Position numbers and translations under genes: made by a program. Below the pieces are notes generated by a model. It had not been told where the DNA came from, searched no databases, and saw nothing but the letters and a program-made list of their open reading frames with translations. A stretch of 64,000 bases of DNA from NCBI GenBank assembly GCA_040401595.1, contig JBBAOE010000001.1:124001-188000 (forward strand), written 5' to 3'. Below are positions 61,101 to 64,000 of this stretch, piece by piece. The number at the start of each line of letters is the position of its first letter. The first letter of the stretch is position 1. This DNA is from RFPW01 sp040401595. Its GTDB lineage: Bacteria; Pseudomonadota; Gammaproteobacteria; Burkholderiales; Burkholderiaceae_E.

Positions 61101-61888
61101 GATTGGGATCCCGATGATCGATGGGGCCGGTTCAAGGTGGACTCGAAGGCCGGGTCTTCTGCGAGACGATAGCGTAACCAGGTGGCATAGGCGTTGGTTG
61201 TCGCAATGGCCAAGCCGGTCGAACCATCCAACCAGCCAAACCGCAGAATATAGCCACGCACGAATCCACCCCCAGCGTGCCAGATGGCGGACCAGCGCCC
61301 ACCGCGGCCGCGCTGGCGCAGACGCTCGGCGCCCAGACGAGCATAGCGTAAAGCTTTTTCAGTGCCATCGGCGGGCGTATCGACCGTGTCATGCCAGAGC
61401 CATCCCACAAGCCGCCCCTGAGTCCCGTTGCACAGAACCCGCTCGTGAACCACATCGTCGCTGAACCGGGCGCTCCCGCGTCTAAACAATCGCAACACCC
61501 GATCACGACGCCAGTCGCCGAACCGAACCGTACGCCCGCACCAGCGCGATCGACGCTCCATCCACCAGGCCACCGGTGCGTCTGGATCATCGCGGCGGAT
61601 GGCAGCACTGATCGCGCTGGCTAGTTCCGCGGTGACCAGTTCATCCGCATCAATCGACAAGACCCAGTCGCCCCGAGCCAGCGCCAGGACCCGATTCTTC
61701 TGCGGGCCAAAGCCTGGCCAGTCCAGGCTCTGTTCCACCCGGGCGCCGGCCGCCCTCGCATGTTCGACCGTCCCATCGATGCTGCCCGAATCCAGAACGA
61801 TGATCTCGTCCGCGAAAGCGACCGAGGCGATCACCCGACCGATACGATGGACCTCGTCGCGGGTGATAATGATGACCGAGAGCCGCAT
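61097..61888 (-). CDS. Family-2 glycosyltransferase, WaaE/KdtX-like
   Basis: 263 residues with the GT2 (GT-A) layout: LSVIIITRDEVHRIGRVI at the N-terminus, IIVLDSGSIDGTVEHA, LSIDADELV (DxD-like metal site) near residue 80, then RFSDDVVHERVLC, a block typical of LPS-core beta-glucosyltransferases of the WaaE/KdtX group. It may glucosylate the inner core of LPS. It overlaps the AhpD-like gene and diverges from ugd. Confidence 0.85.
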   Translation of the reverse strand: MRLSVIIITRDEVHRIGRVIASVAFADEIIVLDSGSIDGTVEHARAAGARVEQSLDWPGFGPQKNRVLALARGDWVLSIDADELVTAELASAISAAIRRDDPDAPVAWWMERRSRWCGRTVRFGDWRRDRVLRLFRRGSARFSDDVVHERVLCNGTQGRLVGWLWHDTVDTPADGTEKALRYARLGAERLRQRGRGGRWSAIWHAGGGFVRGYILRFGWLDGSTGLAIATTNAYATWLRYRLAEDPAFESTLNRPHRSSGSQS

Positions 61889-61996
61889 GGACCTTTTGCT
61901 CGAACCCGAATAAACATGGGGGGACGCCTGGCCAGCCCTGAACGCCGACGCGGTATCATCCCGACGCCTTCATTTTGCCATTTCAACCCGCTTCGG

Positions 61997-62015
61997 TCGC
62001 GCGGATGACGCGCGA
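61997..62015. promoter_or_regulatory. Perfect hairpin in the ugd leader
   Basis: TCGCGCG, GATGA, CGCGCGA: a 7-bp perfect stem with a 5-nt loop, ending 37 bp before the ugd ATG. It may be a regulator site or a leader hairpin; no T-run follows. Confidence 0.35.
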
Positions 62016-62052
62016 TTGACGCTGCAATCGGCACCTCTAGCGGATTACGACG

Positions 62053-63384
62053 ATGCGATTAACTGTTTTTGGCGCTGGCTATGTTGGACTGGTGACTGGA
62101 GCCTGTTTCGCCGACATGGGCAACCACGTCACCTTGGTCGATGTGGATGCGAGCCGCATCCAGGGGCTTCGGGCGGGGCGGATTCCGATCTATGAGCCCG
62201 GTCTGGACGCCATCATTCATCGTTCGACGGCTGATGGACGGATGCAGTTCACCACCGATGCAGCGCCGGCGGTCGCTTCGGCTGAAGTGATCTTCATCGC
62301 TGTCGGCACCCCCCCCTCCGAAGATGGTTCTGCCGACCTGAAGCATGTACTTGCGGTCGCCAGAACGATTGGCCAACACCTGGCCGAACCGACCATCGTC
62401 GTGGATAAAAGTACCGTTCCGGTTGGTACCGCCGACCGGGTCCGCGAAACGATTGCGGCCCAACTGGCTGCCCGCAAGCTCGATATCGCCTTTTCGGTCG
62501 CGTCGAATCCGGAATTCCTCAAGGAAGGCGCCGCCATCGACGATTTCATGCGGCCCGACCGGATCGTCGTCGGCTGCGAGGACGCCAGCGCCATCGCTGC
62601 GCTGAAGTCGCTCTATGCGCCGTTCTCGCGCAACCACGAAAAACTAATTGTGATGGGCACCCGTTCAGCGGAGCTCACCAAATACGCCGCCAACGCCATG
62701 CTCGCCGTCCGTATTTCATTCATGAATGAAATGGCTCGATTGGCCGAATGCCTCGGCGGCGATATCGAGGAAGTGCGCCGAGGGATCGGCTCGGACCCAC
62801 GGATCGGGCCAGGATTTCTCTACGCTGGGGCTGGATTTGGCGGCTCCTGCTTTCCAAAGGATCTGCAGGCGTTGCGCAAAATGGGACAGGACAATGCATC
62901 CGGCCTTGAAGTCGTCGACGCTGCGTACCGTGCCAACGAAGTCCAGAAGCAGATTCTGTACGACAAGGCCGTGGCGCGCTTTGGTCTCAAGGGACTCGAA
63001 GGCAAACGATTCGCGGTCTGGGGTCTCGCCTTCAAACCCGATACGGATGACATGCGGGAAGCCCCCAGCAAGGTTCTGATCGATGCACTGCTGGATGCCG
63101 GCGCGACGGTACGCGCCTTTGACCCCGAGGCGCATGAGACCGCCGAAGCAGCCTTTGGGGCAAGGCCAGGCCTCGAACTGGTGAACGAGCCCTACAAGGC
63201 CCTCGACGGGGCCAGCGCCCTGTTTGTCGTGACGGAATGGCGCCAGTTCCGGAGCCCGGACTTTGACCGTATCCGCACCCTGCTGGCGCAACCGATCGTC
63301 TTTGACGGGCGCAACCTCTACCAGCCGCAAACCTTGGCATCCAAGGGCCTGGAGCATCACAGCATCGGACGCCGCTCGGTCTAA
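62053..63384 (+). CDS. ugd: UDP-glucose 6-dehydrogenase
   Basis: 443 residues. It oxidises UDP-glucose twice to UDP-glucuronate using NAD. N-terminal Rossmann motif FGAGYVGLVTGACFA; VDKSTVPVGTAD; SNPEFLKEGAAIDDFMRPDRIVVG; catalytic cysteine in GFGGSCFPKDLQAL near residue 260; and second nucleotide domain with VWGLAFKPDTDDMREAPS. Its product would be a source of uronic acid, which would fit a uronate-cleaving lyase in the EPS locus, though the two lie about 46 kb apart. The next glycosyltransferase starts 3 bp later. Confidence 0.96.
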   Translation: MRLTVFGAGYVGLVTGACFADMGNHVTLVDVDASRIQGLRAGRIPIYEPGLDAIIHRSTADGRMQFTTDAAPAVASAEVIFIAVGTPPSEDGSADLKHVLAVARTIGQHLAEPTIVVDKSTVPVGTADRVRETIAAQLAARKLDIAFSVASNPEFLKEGAAIDDFMRPDRIVVGCEDASAIAALKSLYAPFSRNHEKLIVMGTRSAELTKYAANAMLAVRISFMNEMARLAECLGGDIEEVRRGIGSDPRIGPGFLYAGAGFGGSCFPKDLQALRKMGQDNASGLEVVDAAYRANEVQKQILYDKAVARFGLKGLEGKRFAVWGLAFKPDTDDMREAPSKVLIDALLDAGATVRAFDPEAHETAEAAFGARPGLELVNEPYKALDGASALFVVTEWRQFRSPDFDRIRTLLAQPIVFDGRNLYQPQTLASKGLEHHSIGRRSV

Positions 63385-63386
63385 CC

Positions 63387-64000
63387 GTGAAATCGCGTCC
63401 GTGGGAGCGTGACATCACGCCCGTTCTGGTTGCTTATAACAGCGCAGACATCTTCCCATGGTCGCTTCCCGCGCTTGCGTCCTGCGAACATCTGATTGTG
63501 GTTGACAACAACAGTCGGGACCCCACGCAGGAAGTCGTTCGCCAACTCGTGGCTCACGCCACGGTGATTCCGGCGGGGCAAAACCTGGGGTTTGGTCGCG
63601 CGAACAATCTGGCACTGGCAGCCGTTCAAACGCCCTTCGCGCTCCTCATCAACCCGGATGCGCAACTGCGGGCAGGTGCGCTCGAAGCACTTTGGCATGC
63701 GGCCCAGCGCTACCCGGATGCCGCCATTCTCGCGCCGGTGATCTTTGATTCGCAGGGGGTTCAGGGCGCCTCATTTCACGCCGGTACCGAAGTATCCGCC
63801 CGCCAGACTCCGATCGTTCCGGATGGGGAACTGTGCGTCAATTTTGTTTCCGGTGCGGTCATGATGCTCAATCTCAGCAACATGAAAAGCATCGGTTTTT
63901 TCGACCCTTGGTATTTTCTGTATGGTGAAGACGACGATCTGTGCATCCGCATACGAAAAGCCGGCGGGTCCATCATTGTCGTCAACAACGCCTTTGCCGA
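63387..64000 (+). CDS. Family-2 glycosyltransferase, rhamnosyltransferase-like (3' end outside window)
   Basis: My own translation from GTG 63387 stays open to the window edge, about 204 codons. It shows the GT2 layout: PVLVAYNSADIFP, HLIVVDNNSRDPTQE, GQNLGFGRANNLAL, LLINPDAQL (DxD-like), then FVSGAVMMLNLSNMKSIGFFD and LYGEDDDLCIRI, as in WbbL-type rhamnosyltransferases. It begins 3 bp past ugd, so the two are probably co-transcribed and open a polysaccharide locus extending rightward. Confidence 0.85.
   Translation, partial: MKSRPWERDITPVLVAYNSADIFPWSLPALASCEHLIVVDNNSRDPTQEVVRQLVAHATVIPAGQNLGFGRANNLALAAVQTPFALLINPDAQLRAGALEALWHAAQRYPDAAILAPVIFDSQGVQGASFHAGTEVSARQTPIVPDGELCVNFVSGAVMMLNLSNMKSIGFFDPWYFLYGEDDDLCIRIRKAGGSIIVVNNAFA

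Overview
The window is bacterial chromosome and looks betaproteobacterial, most like Burkholderiales. The evidence is the gene order purM / AI-2E-permease / hda / HAD / pcnB / folK / deoxynucleoside kinase / panB / panC, a YajC whose N-terminus reads FISSAFAQ, and eps genes of the Methylobacillus EpsB/E/F/G/L type. This placement is inferred from gene content and order, not from any search. Both ends of the window cut through glycosyltransferase genes.

Positions 1-23,600 hold an exopolysaccharide (EPS) locus, almost all on the minus strand. In transcription order it reads: CapK-like adenylate-forming enzyme, GT4 glycosyltransferase, wecB, a large lipoprotein of the heparinase II/III type ending at the one clear intrinsic terminator, plsY with a ROK sugar kinase, then epsE (outer-membrane export), epsF (chain length), epsG (tyrosine-kinase-like partner), an O-antigen-ligase-like membrane protein, a Wzx-like flippase, a glycosyltransferase, an OafA-type acyltransferase and two more glycosyltransferases. 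The priming transferase (epsB-like) is the only plus-strand member. A vanZ-like gene and the epsL barrel follow on the minus strand. The logic is Wzx/Wzy-type: priming on undecaprenyl phosphate, sequential glycosylation, O-acylation, flipping, polymerisation and export. The leftmost roughly 5 kb is visibly more A+T-rich than the rest.

Positions 23,700-42,140 are housekeeping: xerD, an AEC permease, queG diverging from tsaE-amiC, a glycine-zipper protein, a DedA protein, mutL, a Bcr/CflA-type MFS pump, miaA, purM, and the run AI-2E permease-hda-HAD-pcnB-folK-dNK-panB-panC with many stop/start overlaps.

Positions 42,140-50,220 hold galE and a complete phosphate regulon: phoB-phoR on plus, facing pstS-pstC-pstA-pstB-phoU on minus. 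Candidate Pho boxes lie in front of phoB and pstS. phoR appears to start at a CTG codon directly behind an AGGAGG. A tRNA-Leu(CAA) follows.

Positions 50,495-61,890 hold queA-tgt-yajC-secD-secF, two YceI-family genes behind a cytochrome b561-type gene, purB, a glutathione S-transferase, an AhpD-like gene and a WaaE/KdtX-like glycosyltransferase. ugd (62,053) and a truncated GT2 glycosyltransferase open what may be a second surface-polysaccharide locus.

I found no rRNA, CRISPR array, insertion sequence, prophage or recognisable defence system. The points most worth following are the composition of the EPS locus (CapK-like enzyme, lipoprotein lyase, VanZ, EpsG with an extra N-terminal domain), a possible structured leader in front of epsE, a perfect 16-bp palindrome upstream of the lyase gene, the CTG start of phoR, and a linker insertion in PanC.
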